From Spirochaetales bacterium (GTDB lineage: Bacteria > Spirochaetota > Spirochaetia > JABMQR01): a stretch of DNA of 33,795 bases. The notes below the pieces were generated by a model. The model saw nothing but the letters and a program-made list of their open reading frames with translations, did not search any database and was not told the DNA's origin. How positions within the stretch are numbered: position 1 is the stretch's first letter; every line of letters starts with the position of its first letter. Positions 7,426 through 15,092 of this stretch are shown here, piece after piece. The stretch spans positions 1 to 33,795 of the forward strand of contig JAGLNY010000125.1 in assembly GCA_023139255.1 (NCBI GenBank), given 5' to 3'. Both the position numbers and the translations under genes were made by a program.

Positions 7426-9786
7426 CTATTGCTTTTCAGCAAGATCAAAAGCGATTTCCAAAACCTCTTCCATCGTATCAACAGCATGAAAGGTTATATC
7501 TTTCTTAACATGTTCAGGGATTTCTTCAAGGTCACGGGAGTTGTGACTGGGAATTATAATGGTTTTTATTCTATTTCTTCGGGCTGCAATGACCTTTTCT
7601 TTTAATCCCCCTATCGGCATTACCTTTCCAGCCAGTGAAAGTTCTCCGGTCATTGCAAGGGAACTTCTCACTTTTTTCTGTTTTGCCAGGGAGAACAATG
7701 AGCATGCCATGGTTATACCCGCTGACGGACCGTCTTTTGGGGTTGCGCCTTCCGGTATATGGAGATGTATGGAGTTGTTGGTAAAATAGTCATCCGGGAT
7801 GTCGTAATTGGATGCGATATGTCTGATATATGTGTATGCGATATCAGCAGATTCCTTCATGACATCTCCCATCTGGCCGGTAAGTTTCATTTCCCCCTTC
7901 CTTCCGGGGATATTTACCGACTCAATAATCAGGGTGTCGCCGCCGAAATTTGTCCAGGCCAGCCCTATTGTCATGCCGGGCTTAATGGCTTTCTTAATTT
8001 CATCTTCCCTGAAAACAGGTTTGCCAAGATATTTTTCCAGCCGCTCCGGGTTAATTACAATCGGGAGTTCCGGTGATTGTTCAATCAGTTCCATAGCAAT
8101 CTTTCTATGAATTTTATTCAGGGCTTTCTCATAGTTTCTCATACCTGCTTCACGGGCATATTCATCAGCAATTTTTGTGAGAGATTTTGCTGTATAAGTT
8201 ACTGATTTTTTATCTATCCCGCTTTTATTCAGACTTTTCGGGATAAGATATTTTTTTGCGATCGAAACCTTCTCCTGTGAGATATATCCTGAGAGTCTGA
8301 TGATTTCCATTCGGTCAATAAGCGGCCGGGGTATGGTATCAAGGGTGTTTGCGGTAACGATAAACAGTATTTGGGAGATATCAAACGGCAGATCAAGATA
8401 ATGATCCCGAAATGCGATATTCTGCTCAGGATCCAAGGCCTCAAGCAGTGCTGATGAAGGATCTCCCTGGTAAGATGATCCCATTTTATCAATCTCATCA
8501 ATCATGAATACCGGGTTTTTTGTTTTAACTATTTTCAGTCCCTGGATTATCTTACCAGGCATTGCCCCTACATACGTTCGTCTATGACCTTTAATTTCTG
8601 CCTCATCCCGCATACCGCCGACAGAAAACCTGAAAAACTTTTTCCTCAGGGATTTTGCAATAGAAATGCCGACTGATGTTTTACCTACTCCGGGAGGACC
8701 GATAAGACAAATAATTGATCCTTTTGTATCTTTTTTCAGTTTCCTGACTGCCAGGTATTCAAGGATTCTATCCTTAACATCATCCAGCCCATAGTGGTCG
8801 CGGTTCAGGACTCGCCTGGCTTTAACTATATTAAAATTTTCCGGTTTCGGATTTTTCCACGGAAGAGATACAATAGTCTCAAGATAGTTGCGGGTAACTG
8901 AGTATTCAGCAGAGTTCGGGTCCAGAAACTGGAACTTATCCAGTTCTTTTTCCGTTTGTTCTTTTGCTTCATCATTCAGGGGAAGTTTTTTAAACAGCTC
9001 TTTATACCTGTTTAAGTCGCTGGTTTTAGGGTCTGTTGTCATTCCCAGCTCCTGCTGGATAGCCCGCAATTCCTCCCTGAGAAAATAGTCACGTTGGTTT
9101 TTTTCAATTTTTCTATTGATGCGGTCCTGGATTTTTTTCTGGATTTTCATTAATTCCTGCTCTTTTTTTATAAAGACAAGAACTTTTTCCATTCTCTCCT
9201 GGGTGTCGAGTGTTTCCAGAATGTCCTGCTGTTCATTCCGTTCCAGATTCATTATCGATGTAATAAAATCTGCGATTTTTCCAGGATGGTCGATATTAAC
9301 CATATTCAGCCGCATCTCCTCAGTGAAGAGGGGATTCTCTTTAGAGAGTTGCTTCATCTCCATTATCAGGGAACGGGTTAATGCCCGGACCTCTATACTG
9401 TTCTCATTAATACTATCGAGATGCTCCACGGCAATAGTCAGGGGTTTTTGATCAGAGATAAACTTTTTTACCTTAAACCGTTTAAGAGTAGAGATAAATA
9501 TATTTATTCCGCCGTCAGGCAGGTTGATTTTTTTGACGATTTTCGCTGTTGTCCCTACAGCGTGCAGATTTGCAGGATCAAACTCATTCTCGGATTCATC
9601 TTTTGTCAGGAGCAGACCTATCATGTTGTCGTGCTCCAGTGATTTTTCTACTACTGCTATATCATCAGTGGATTCGATAAGCAATGGGGTGAAAATACCG
9701 GGGAATATTGGGTTGCCTGTCAGAGGTATTACAAATAACCTGTTTGGCAAGATTTGATCAATAGGCAGGATTCCCTGTTCTGGCAT
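7426..9786 (-). CDS. lon: Lon protease (LonA type)
   Basis: The ATP-dependent serine protease of cytosolic protein quality control, 786 residues. The N-terminal LON substrate-binding domain starts near LPNRLFVIPLTGNPIFPG. A coiled region follows (about 195-245), then the AAA+ module with Walker A GPPGVGKT (363-370) and Walker B VFMIDEID (426-433). The C-terminal protease domain has Ser688 in PKDGPSAG and Lys731 in GGLKEKVIAARR as the catalytic dyad. All key residues are intact and the length is standard. The ATG at 9784-9786 has GGAG 7 bases upstream. A MITE-like repeat lies 47 bp upstream and must be in or near its promoter or 5' untranslated region. Confidence 0.98.
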   Translation of the reverse strand: MPEQGILPIDQILPNRLFVIPLTGNPIFPGIFTPLLIESTDDIAVVEKSLEHDNMIGLLLTKDESENEFDPANLHAVGTTAKIVKKINLPDGGINIFISTLKRFKVKKFISDQKPLTIAVEHLDSINENSIEVRALTRSLIMEMKQLSKENPLFTEEMRLNMVNIDHPGKIADFITSIMNLERNEQQDILETLDTQERMEKVLVFIKKEQELMKIQKKIQDRINRKIEKNQRDYFLREELRAIQQELGMTTDPKTSDLNRYKELFKKLPLNDEAKEQTEKELDKFQFLDPNSAEYSVTRNYLETIVSLPWKNPKPENFNIVKARRVLNRDHYGLDDVKDRILEYLAVRKLKKDTKGSIICLIGPPGVGKTSVGISIAKSLRKKFFRFSVGGMRDEAEIKGHRRTYVGAMPGKIIQGLKIVKTKNPVFMIDEIDKMGSSYQGDPSSALLEALDPEQNIAFRDHYLDLPFDISQILFIVTANTLDTIPRPLIDRMEIIRLSGYISQEKVSIAKKYLIPKSLNKSGIDKKSVTYTAKSLTKIADEYAREAGMRNYEKALNKIHRKIAMELIEQSPELPIVINPERLEKYLGKPVFREDEIKKAIKPGMTIGLAWTNFGGDTLIIESVNIPGRKGEMKLTGQMGDVMKESADIAYTYIRHIASNYDIPDDYFTNNSIHLHIPEGATPKDGPSAGITMACSLFSLAKQKKVRSSLAMTGELSLAGKVMPIGGLKEKVIAARRNRIKTIIIPSHNSRDLEEIPEHVKKDITFHAVDTMEEVLEIAFDLAEKQ

Positions 9787-9833
9787 ATAAATTCTCCTTC
9801 ATGTTTCTGAGGTAATCAGGTTTTGAACTTTCT

Positions 9834-10000
9834 CTAGGAGTCTGTCGGACTTAATCATTTTGGTCTATTTTTTGACCTTTTTTCCATCTTTTGCGTCGCT
9901 CAATCGTCGAATATGGCATATATTCTCCTCATTCGCTCCTTAATTATGGAAAAAATCTCTAAAAATACCCTTAAAAGCATCAAGTCCGACAAACTCCTAG
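9834..10000 (-). mobile_element. MITE-like element, copy A (167 bp)
   Basis: Bounded by 19-base terminal inverted repeats, CTAGGAGTCTGTCGGACTT (9834-9852) and the reverse complement of CTAGGAGTTTGTCGGACTT (9982-10000), differing at one base. The interior is AT-rich and encodes no transposase. A shorter relative is at 23914-23989 and a single end at 17444-17460. Homology with the shorter relative continues 10-15 bases inside both ends, so these are copies of one sequence and not chance palindromes. No clear target duplication is seen. It lies between abiEii and lon, reading in the same direction as lon. Confidence 0.75.
9851..9919 (-). CDS. Tiny ORF inside MITE-like copy A
   Basis: A 22-codon frame beginning MPYSTIERRKRWKKGQK and ending in TAA at 9851-9853, within the terminal repeat. 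It has a GAGGAG ribosome binding site 5 bases before the ATG (9925-9930). The peptide is strongly basic. It could be the decayed start of a transposase, a small peptide encoded by the element, or coincidence. The shorter copy at 23914 lacks it. Confidence 0.25.
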   Translation of the reverse strand: MPYSTIERRKRWKKGQKIDQND

Positions 10001-10152
10001 CTCAATTCAGATGATAATAATGTAATGATTCTTTAAGCTGTCGGAAAGGCCTTTATGTAAAAAACAGCTAAATCAGGATTTTGTTTTAAAAGCGTTTTAA
10101 AAGAACTTCAAAAAACAGGATTATGGTGGTGGAAAACGTAAAGAATCAGATT
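10001..10152. other. Intergenic remainder between MITE copy A and abiEii
   Basis: AT-rich DNA downstream of the abiEii-like gene. It contains two adjacent copies of GTTTTAAAAG. No gene and no strong terminator were seen. Confidence 0.4.
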
Positions 10153-10779
10153 CTATTGATTCAATTTTTTCTCAAAAAATGTCCTTATTTCTTCTTTGCT
10201 TATTGTTTTTATTGGATCCAGATGTGTTATTAAATCATCTTCTATATCATCTACATAAATTAATGCAATACAAAAAAGCTTATAAGTAATCCCATCTATA
10301 ACTTTTTTTGCCTGTTCAAATATTTCATTCAGAGATAATTTTTCTTTTGCAATGAAATAGAGATCATAATAGTCCCTATATTTAGCCCGTAGAAAAAGCA
10401 CATTTATCTTCATTGCTGCTATTGATTCAATTGAGGCAATGTTTAATTTATCTATTTTAACAGGTTTAAGGAATGTCCACTTTGCATTAAAAAAGGTTAC
10501 TTTGACTCCATCGCACAATAGATCAATTTGCTCTTTTGTCTCATTAATAATCTCACTTTTACTAAAATTATATAAGAAATCAATAATCTCTTTTTTGTCA
10601 TAACTATCCGAAAATGTAAAGAAATCTAAATCTTCACTTTTTCGATGACATACATGCAAAGCCAGTGCGGAACCGCCTACAAGAACATATTTGGATAAAA
10701 ATGGAGCATGTTCTATAAAAACCTGTAAAACGCCGGCAGTCTCAGGACGCAGACATCCGAAGCTTTTTTTCTCGATCAC
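10153..10779 (-). CDS. AbiEii/AbiGii-family nucleotidyltransferase (probable toxin)
   Basis: A 208-residue protein with the nucleotidyltransferase signature of the AbiEii/DUF1814 family. A GGSALALHV helix-turn (about 36-44) is followed by the metal-binding Asp pair in SEDLDFF (about 49-55), and then by MKINVLFLRAKYRDYYDLYFI. Related AbiEii toxins transfer nucleotides onto tRNA or other targets and act in phage defence as toxin-antitoxin modules. The GTG at 10777-10779 has AGGTGG upstream and overlaps the 3' end of the upstream gene by 38 bp, so translation is coupled. Family confident; toxicity is inferred. Confidence 0.8.
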   Translation of the reverse strand: MIEKKSFGCLRPETAGVLQVFIEHAPFLSKYVLVGGSALALHVCHRKSEDLDFFTFSDSYDKKEIIDFLYNFSKSEIINETKEQIDLLCDGVKVTFFNAKWTFLKPVKIDKLNIASIESIAAMKINVLFLRAKYRDYYDLYFIAKEKLSLNEIFEQAKKVIDGITYKLFCIALIYVDDIEDDLITHLDPIKTISKEEIRTFFEKKLNQ

Positions 10780-11083
10780 TCATACCACCTTTAAAGAATC
10801 CTGCTTCGACATCCATTCCCAGAAAAACCCTTGCGACTAAATAGTTAACCTTAACAAAACGGGTATCACCAATCAATTTTTCTTTCCAGATTTTTTCGAC
10901 AACGCTTTTCCCATAAAGTGAAAATATTTTTCTTAAATCTGCAAAATCGCCATATTTTAAAATTGTTTCAACAAGCAATGGATCAAAAGCCGGTGAATAT
11001 TCTATTTTTTTGTCATAACTCCAGAAAAGTCCTTTTTCTTTGGTTGTTGAAAAAAGTTTTTGCTTTTCATAATGTATCTTCAT
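10742..11083 (-). CDS. Probable antitoxin/partner of AbiEii-like protein (DUF6922-like)
   Basis: A 113-residue protein with no membrane segment or signal peptide. The segment LFWSYDKK, then ILKYGDFADLRKIFSLYGK and IGDTRFVKVNYLVARVFLG resembles the small DUF6922-type proteins found immediately upstream of AbiEii-family genes. The gene order small protein then nucleotidyltransferase, with a 38-bp overlap, is typical of toxin-antitoxin pairs. The ATG has no ribosome binding site and lies about 10 bases from a good -10 box, so the mRNA may be leaderless. The role as antitoxin is inferred from position. Confidence 0.6.
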   Translation of the reverse strand: MKIHYEKQKLFSTTKEKGLFWSYDKKIEYSPAFDPLLVETILKYGDFADLRKIFSLYGKSVVEKIWKEKLIGDTRFVKVNYLVARVFLGMDVEAGFFKGGMSDREKKLRMSAS

Positions 11084-11092
11084 ATATTTAAA

Positions 11093-11121
11093 AGAATACT
11101 CTCATTTCAATTAAAAGTAAA
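11093..11121 (-). promoter_or_regulatory. Promoter of the AbiEii module
   Basis: On the minus strand TTTACT (11116-11121), a 17-base spacer and TATTCT (11093-11098). Transcription would start within a few bases of the ATG at 11083, predicting a leaderless or near-leaderless message. Confidence 0.45.
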
Positions 11122-11201
11122 GTTACAGGAAGCGGTTCACGACCCCTGGATTATGTCTCTGTTTAAAAATTTAATAAAATAAGGATCCTCCATTGACCTG
11201 A

Positions 11202-11229
11202 TTGGCTTCACAAATTAGGATGGTACAAT
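11202..11229 (+). promoter_or_regulatory. Possible promoter of the hisI/hisG-like pair
   Basis: TTGGCT (11202-11207), a 16-base spacer and TACAAT (11224-11229), followed by GGAG and the ATG at 11254. The -10 box is good and the -35 box is weak. Confidence 0.35.
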
Positions 11230-11253
11230 ATTAAATGTGTCTGGAGCAGTATT

Positions 11254-11637
11254 ATGTCGAAAGAATATACCAACGATCTATTATTAAAATTTGATGATGA
11301 TAATATGTTGATACCAGTGGTTACCCAAGATAGTATAAGCAAAGAGGTCCTTATTTTGGCATTTGCCAATAAACAAGCTTATGAAGAGACCATGAAAAGT
11401 GGTTTTGCAACGTATTGGAGTAGAAGCCGTAAGGAGCTTTGGAAAAAAGGACTTACCAGTGGGGATATGCTTAAGATAGATGAAATCCGGATCAATTGTG
11501 AACAAAATTCACTTTTATATTTGGTAACGCCCCAGGGGAAAGGCGCCTGTCATGCAAAAAAAGAGGACGGTAATCCTTATGCTTCCTGTTATTACCGGCG
11601 TATTACCAAAGATGGAAATCTGGAATTTGTAGGATAA
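11254..11637 (+). CDS. hisI: HisI-like phosphoribosyl-AMP cyclohydrolase homologue
   Basis: A 127-residue stand-alone HisI-family protein. In histidine synthesis HisI opens the purine ring of PR-AMP. The core motif ATYWSRSRKELWKKGLTSG (52-70) is well conserved. The zinc ligands Cys82, Cys99 and Cys112 are present, but the last two are separated by 12 residues instead of the usual 6. The Asp-rich magnesium motif (normally D-C-D-x-D) reads N81-C-E-Q-N85. No HisE domain is fused and none is nearby. ATG with GGAG upstream; 12 bp before the HisG-like gene. The family is clear. Whether it makes histidine is uncertain because of these changes and the absence of other his genes in the window. Confidence 0.8.
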   Translation: MSKEYTNDLLLKFDDDNMLIPVVTQDSISKEVLILAFANKQAYEETMKSGFATYWSRSRKELWKKGLTSGDMLKIDEIRINCEQNSLLYLVTPQGKGACHAKKEDGNPYASCYYRRITKDGNLEFVG

Positions 11638-11649
11638 GGAGAAATAAGT

Positions 11650-12687
11650 ATGCTTACTATCGGAATGCCGGCAGGCTCATTAGCAGACCCCAAGAGGGGA
11701 GGAAATTTAATTCAGCTTTTAGATAACGCCGGATTTTATACCAAAGGTTATAAATCAGGCGGCCCAAGTGTGTTTACTACAATTTCAACCTATATGGGGT
11801 GGGATGGACGACCCCAGGAATTTGGTTCTCAACTGGGACTTGATGAAATTGATGTGGCTATTGGCGGAGACGATTGGATTAAAGAAAGAATCCTGGAATT
11901 AAAATATGAGTACCAAACAACTATCACCCTTGAAAAAGTGATGTCACTGAGCCGGGGAAATGTTCGCATTGTTGGAATTGTTGACAAACGATTTGAAGTA
12001 ACTAATATTGCTGCTTATGTTAGTCAGGTATTACAAGAAAAAGGTTTAATAACTGTTGTTTCAGAAATGCCTTACTTGGCCCTAAATTGGCTAAAAGATA
12101 TCCTGAAAGAGAGAGGCCTTCAGGAACAATATAACGAATTTTCTGTTCAGAAATATAAAACTCCGTCAAAAATTAAAAAAGGGGTACTTATTTATGAAAC
12201 CTGGGGAAAAACAGAAGCTAAAGTAAAAAACGGCGGTGCTGATATTGGTCTGGAAATTACTCAAACCGGCAGTGCCTTACGAAATTATGGATTAGACATT
12301 ATTGATGAAGTAATGAAATCAGAGACCGGTATCTGGATAAAACCTGAATTAAAAAAGGACAAAAAAAAATTCGAGCTGCTTAAAATGTTTTTACTTAATC
12401 TTTCCGGTGCCTTAAATGCTGAAAATAAAGTACTTCTATTATTTAATGCAGCCAATAAAAATGTTGCTGAAATTGATCAATACATTGCTGATAATAATGT
12501 ATTTGCTGAAGAACCCACAAAAAAGAGCGGCACGCAATATACCGAATACAGCTTACAAGTAGAAACCATGGATGTGGAACACCCTATCCCAAAGATTCGT
12601 TATGAACTGGCAATCCGTGGTGCCTTGAGTATTGACACTATTCCTGTAATCTCATCAATCCAGTCGATAGATGAGATTGGGTTATAA
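11650..12687 (+). CDS. hisG: HisG-like ATP phosphoribosyltransferase homologue (long form)
   Basis: A 345-residue protein whose layout matches long-form ATP phosphoribosyltransferase, the first histidine enzyme (PRPP + ATP). It has an N-terminal MPAGSL segment, the segment EIDVAIGGDDWIKE, the PRPP-loop segment ITQTGSALRNYGL followed by DIIDEVMKSE, and a C-terminal regulatory-like domain from about residue 245. Differences stand out. The conserved Lys of the PKGSL/PKGRL motif is Ala. The usual acidic stretch before the PRPP loop (D-A-I-V-D/E) is D-I-G-L-E. An extra segment lies near 35-60. It forms a two-gene unit with the HisI-like gene, with AAGGAG before its ATG. It may be a diverged HisG or an enzyme with another substrate. 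Confidence 0.72.
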   Translation: MLTIGMPAGSLADPKRGGNLIQLLDNAGFYTKGYKSGGPSVFTTISTYMGWDGRPQEFGSQLGLDEIDVAIGGDDWIKERILELKYEYQTTITLEKVMSLSRGNVRIVGIVDKRFEVTNIAAYVSQVLQEKGLITVVSEMPYLALNWLKDILKERGLQEQYNEFSVQKYKTPSKIKKGVLIYETWGKTEAKVKNGGADIGLEITQTGSALRNYGLDIIDEVMKSETGIWIKPELKKDKKKFELLKMFLLNLSGALNAENKVLLLFNAANKNVAEIDQYIADNNVFAEEPTKKSGTQYTEYSLQVETMDVEHPIPKIRYELAIRGALSIDTIPVISSIQSIDEIGL

Positions 12688-12778
12688 AGCTTATAGTAAT
12701 CAATTTTCCAGGAGTATAGGCTTTTTAGTAAAGGGAAGGGTTAAGATCGTAAGCAGGGTAATTCCGGCAAACCGGATC

Positions 12779-13795
12779 CTATTTCAACTCCCGGCAGGTC
12801 TTTCGGATCAGCAGCTTTGGCTCTATAAGGATCCTTCTCTGAGTCAAGTCTTCTTTATTAATCATTTTCATAACCATTTCACCGACTAGTTTGCCTGTTT
12901 TATAGGGAAACTGGTCTATTGTTGTCAGTTGCGGGTATACCTCGGCAGCAAGGGGAATATTACTGAAGCCGATGAGCGAAAAATCCTCGGGAATTGAATA
13001 ACCGACCTCCAGAACTGCTCTTATGACGCCTATAGCCATCTGGTCACTTGCAGCGAATATAGCAGTGGGAGGATCGGAAAGGGCAAGGAATTTCTTCGCG
13101 CCTTTGTATCCCCCCTGTTCATTAGGGGTTTCCCTCATCAAATATTTATTATTAGGTTTGATTTCATTAACAGCGAGGGCTTTTTCATACCCCTCCTGTT
13201 TTTGTCTGTAGGTAGTGCGGTCGGCGTTTCCATTTATAAATCCAATTTTTGTATGTCCCAGGCCAAGTAAATAGGTTACCGCTTTATAGGCACCTCCAAC
13301 TTCGTCTGCCATAACCGAACATATATCAGACCCGATAATATAATCGTTGATGAGGAGAGCAGGGACTTTCTCACTGAGCTCTACCAAGTAATCAGCTGAA
13401 TTTTCCCGTGCACAGGCCGCCGCAAAAATTATCGCATCTACATTCTTTCCGAGAAGGGTATCGATATATTTTTTTTCCATATCCTGACCCCTGTTCGTAA
13501 TACACAGGAAAATGCTGTAACCGTGGCGCTCCAGTTCGTCCTCGAGTCCGGTCAGAATGGCTGGATAAAACAGATTTTGCATATCGGGAATCAGAATTCC
13601 CACGGTTTTCATGCTTAAACTCTTATTAATAAGCCCTTGTGCCATCACATTGGGTTTGTAATCCAGATCTTTTATGGCTTTATCAATTCTTTTTTTAGCT
13701 TCTTTAGATACGTAACCGCTTTTATTCATCAAACGAGATACAGTAGTGATAGATGTATCGGCTCTTTTAGCGACATCCTTAATTGTTATTCCCAC
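12779..13795 (-). CDS. LacI family transcriptional regulator
   Basis: A 338-residue repressor. The N-terminal LacI helix-turn-helix is at 4-25 (IKDVAKRADTSITTVSRLMN), followed by the hinge helix (KPNVMAQGL) and a periplasmic-binding-protein-like sugar domain (TVGILIPDMQNLFYPAI through IGFSNIPLAAEVYPQLTTI). GTG start at 13793-13795 with GAGG upstream. Such proteins sense a sugar and repress catabolic genes. The nearest catabolic gene is the GH4 galactosidase at 15093, but an AraC gene lies between, so the target may be its own promoter or genes elsewhere. Operator-like sites lie just upstream (13853-13864 and 13899-13910). Confidence 0.92.
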   Translation of the reverse strand: MGITIKDVAKRADTSITTVSRLMNKSGYVSKEAKKRIDKAIKDLDYKPNVMAQGLINKSLSMKTVGILIPDMQNLFYPAILTGLEDELERHGYSIFLCITNRGQDMEKKYIDTLLGKNVDAIIFAAACARENSADYLVELSEKVPALLINDYIIGSDICSVMADEVGGAYKAVTYLLGLGHTKIGFINGNADRTTYRQKQEGYEKALAVNEIKPNNKYLMRETPNEQGGYKGAKKFLALSDPPTAIFAASDQMAIGVIRAVLEVGYSIPEDFSLIGFSNIPLAAEVYPQLTTIDQFPYKTGKLVGEMVMKMINKEDLTQRRILIEPKLLIRKTCRELK

Positions 13796-13852
13796 GTGAA
13801 CGCCTCATAACTATTTTTAATCTATACTCTTAGTACAAGTAAATGTAGCATG

Positions 13853-13864
13853 GAAATCGATTTT
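13853..13864. promoter_or_regulatory. LacI-type operator candidate 1
   Basis: GAAATCGATTTT contains AAATCGATTT, a palindrome centred on CG as LacI-family operators are. It lies 58 bases upstream of the lacI-type gene, suggesting autoregulation. Confidence 0.4.
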
Positions 13865-13898
13865 TTGACAATGTTTTTTTAAAAACCGAACTTTCTAT

Positions 13899-13910
13899 GG
13901 AAACGTTATC
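13899..13910. promoter_or_regulatory. LacI-type operator candidate 2
   Basis: GGAAACGTTATC matches one half of the common LacI/GalR operator form with a central CG and is imperfect in the other half. It is 46 bases from candidate 1 and directly next to a long hairpin. Confidence 0.3.
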
Positions 13911-13978
13911 TTATTCTCAAACGAGCGAGAGAAATGGATCATCAAGCTGCTCCACTTCTCTCGCTCGTTTGAGAATAA
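13911..13978. repeat. Perfect inverted repeat, 23-base arms, 22-base loop
   Basis: The left arm 13911-13933 and right arm 13956-13978 are exact reverse complements containing CAAACGAGCGAGAGAA. TGGA and TCCA inside the loop can pair as well. The left arm begins TTATTCTC and the right arm is followed by AAAA, so on either strand it resembles a strong stem without a long T run. It may terminate araC transcription before lacI (both on the minus strand) or be a remnant of a palindromic repeat. The rest of this 347-bp gap shows no gene. Confidence 0.7.
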
Positions 13979-14142
13979 AAATCCTGGAAAGTGGGAACGA
14001 TCTTTTTTTCAGTGCCATAAGCTACTGTGAGATAAGTATTAAGATATCAATCGGAAAATATAAAGTAAAAACACTCTGGTAAGGTCTTCTGATTTCAGCA
14101 GCTGATCTCTATTTACCCACACGTCTCCTTTTTACATTCAAT

Positions 14143-14973
14143 TTAATATTTGCCGGATCTGTTTCTTTGCCTATACTCAGTTGGGCTAAGACCACTCGTT
14201 TTTTTGAAGATCTTTAAAAAGTTGCCGTAATCAGAATAGCCGCAGGAAAAACAGATTTCTTTCACCGAATAATTACTCATAAGAAGAGCGCAAGCTCTCT
14301 GTAAACGTATATCAGAGATATAGCTATAGATTCCGGTATCAAATGTCTTTTTGAAAATACGTGAAGCGTAGCTTCGTTCGAGATTTACATGCCGTACCAC
14401 ATCGTCAGCGTTGATCCGGCTAGTGTAGTTTTCGTGAATGAACTCCTGCATTCTCTTTCCATGTCCTGGTTTTCCATTCTTCCCGAATTCACGCTTGCTT
14501 GCGGCATGGTTTCCCCTATACTCTTCAAGTAAAAACTGCATGAAAGAAGAAAACCAACCAACAGCCCTATTCTGCTTAATTAAATTCGGGTGATTACTCT
14601 GTAAAATTGACGAGAGGTTTGAACTGAGGTAATCCGGAAGATGAATACAGGGATTTTTCGGGGATAAGCTGAATCTATCCATCGTTTCATTAGCGGGATC
14701 TTCCCATGCGACCCATGCATACTGCCAGGGTTTTTCTATTGATGCGACATACCGGTTTTTTTCACCTGGGAAAATGAGAAAACCATCTCCCCGTCCCAAA
14801 TCCCAGCGCTTTCCTTTTAAATAAAAGGTTCCCTGCCCCTTGTGTATAAGATGGAGTAGGTAATGGTCCCTGAATCCGGAATAATCATGACCAGGGGAAC
14901 ATTTCTCAAAACCAAAAAAAAGTGGCTTGCATTGTAGGGGTGAATATCCTGTTAAAAACAACTGCTTCATCAT
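14143..14973 (-). CDS. AraC family regulator (MsmR/RafR-like)
   Basis: A 276-residue protein with an N-terminal cupin-like sugar-sensing domain (residues about 10-100; HYLLHLIHKGQGTFYLKG, GDGFLIFPGE) and a C-terminal double helix-turn-helix (about 175-270). The second helix-turn-helix includes VKEICFSCGYSDYGNFLKIFKKTSGLSPTEYR. This is the plan of activators of raffinose, melibiose and other alpha-galactoside genes. It is divergent from the GH4 alpha-galactosidase with 119 bp between, so that gene is the likely target. The shared gap has the sites, but I could not fix a binding motif. The start MM has only a weak ribosome binding site. Confidence 0.9.
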   Translation of the reverse strand: MMKQLFLTGYSPLQCKPLFFGFEKCSPGHDYSGFRDHYLLHLIHKGQGTFYLKGKRWDLGRGDGFLIFPGEKNRYVASIEKPWQYAWVAWEDPANETMDRFSLSPKNPCIHLPDYLSSNLSSILQSNHPNLIKQNRAVGWFSSFMQFLLEEYRGNHAASKREFGKNGKPGHGKRMQEFIHENYTSRINADDVVRHVNLERSYASRIFKKTFDTGIYSYISDIRLQRACALLMSNYSVKEICFSCGYSDYGNFLKIFKKTSGLSPTEYRQRNRSGKY

Positions 14974-15092
14974 AAGCCACTAATATAGCATAAAAACACA
15001 CAAATTACCATCTGTATGTCACATATTTCCACTTCTATGATTACTCATTGCATACTATTCTATTTAAAGAAATTATTTACGGAGGAGTAAGC

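Noticed and set aside
12763..12776. TCCGG/CCGGA hairpin between hisG and lacI as a terminator
   Set aside because: Only 5 bp with no T run, too weak to call.
13897..14082. 61-codon frame between lacI and araC
   Set aside because: It reads through both arms of the 23-base inverted repeat and lacks a ribosome binding site.
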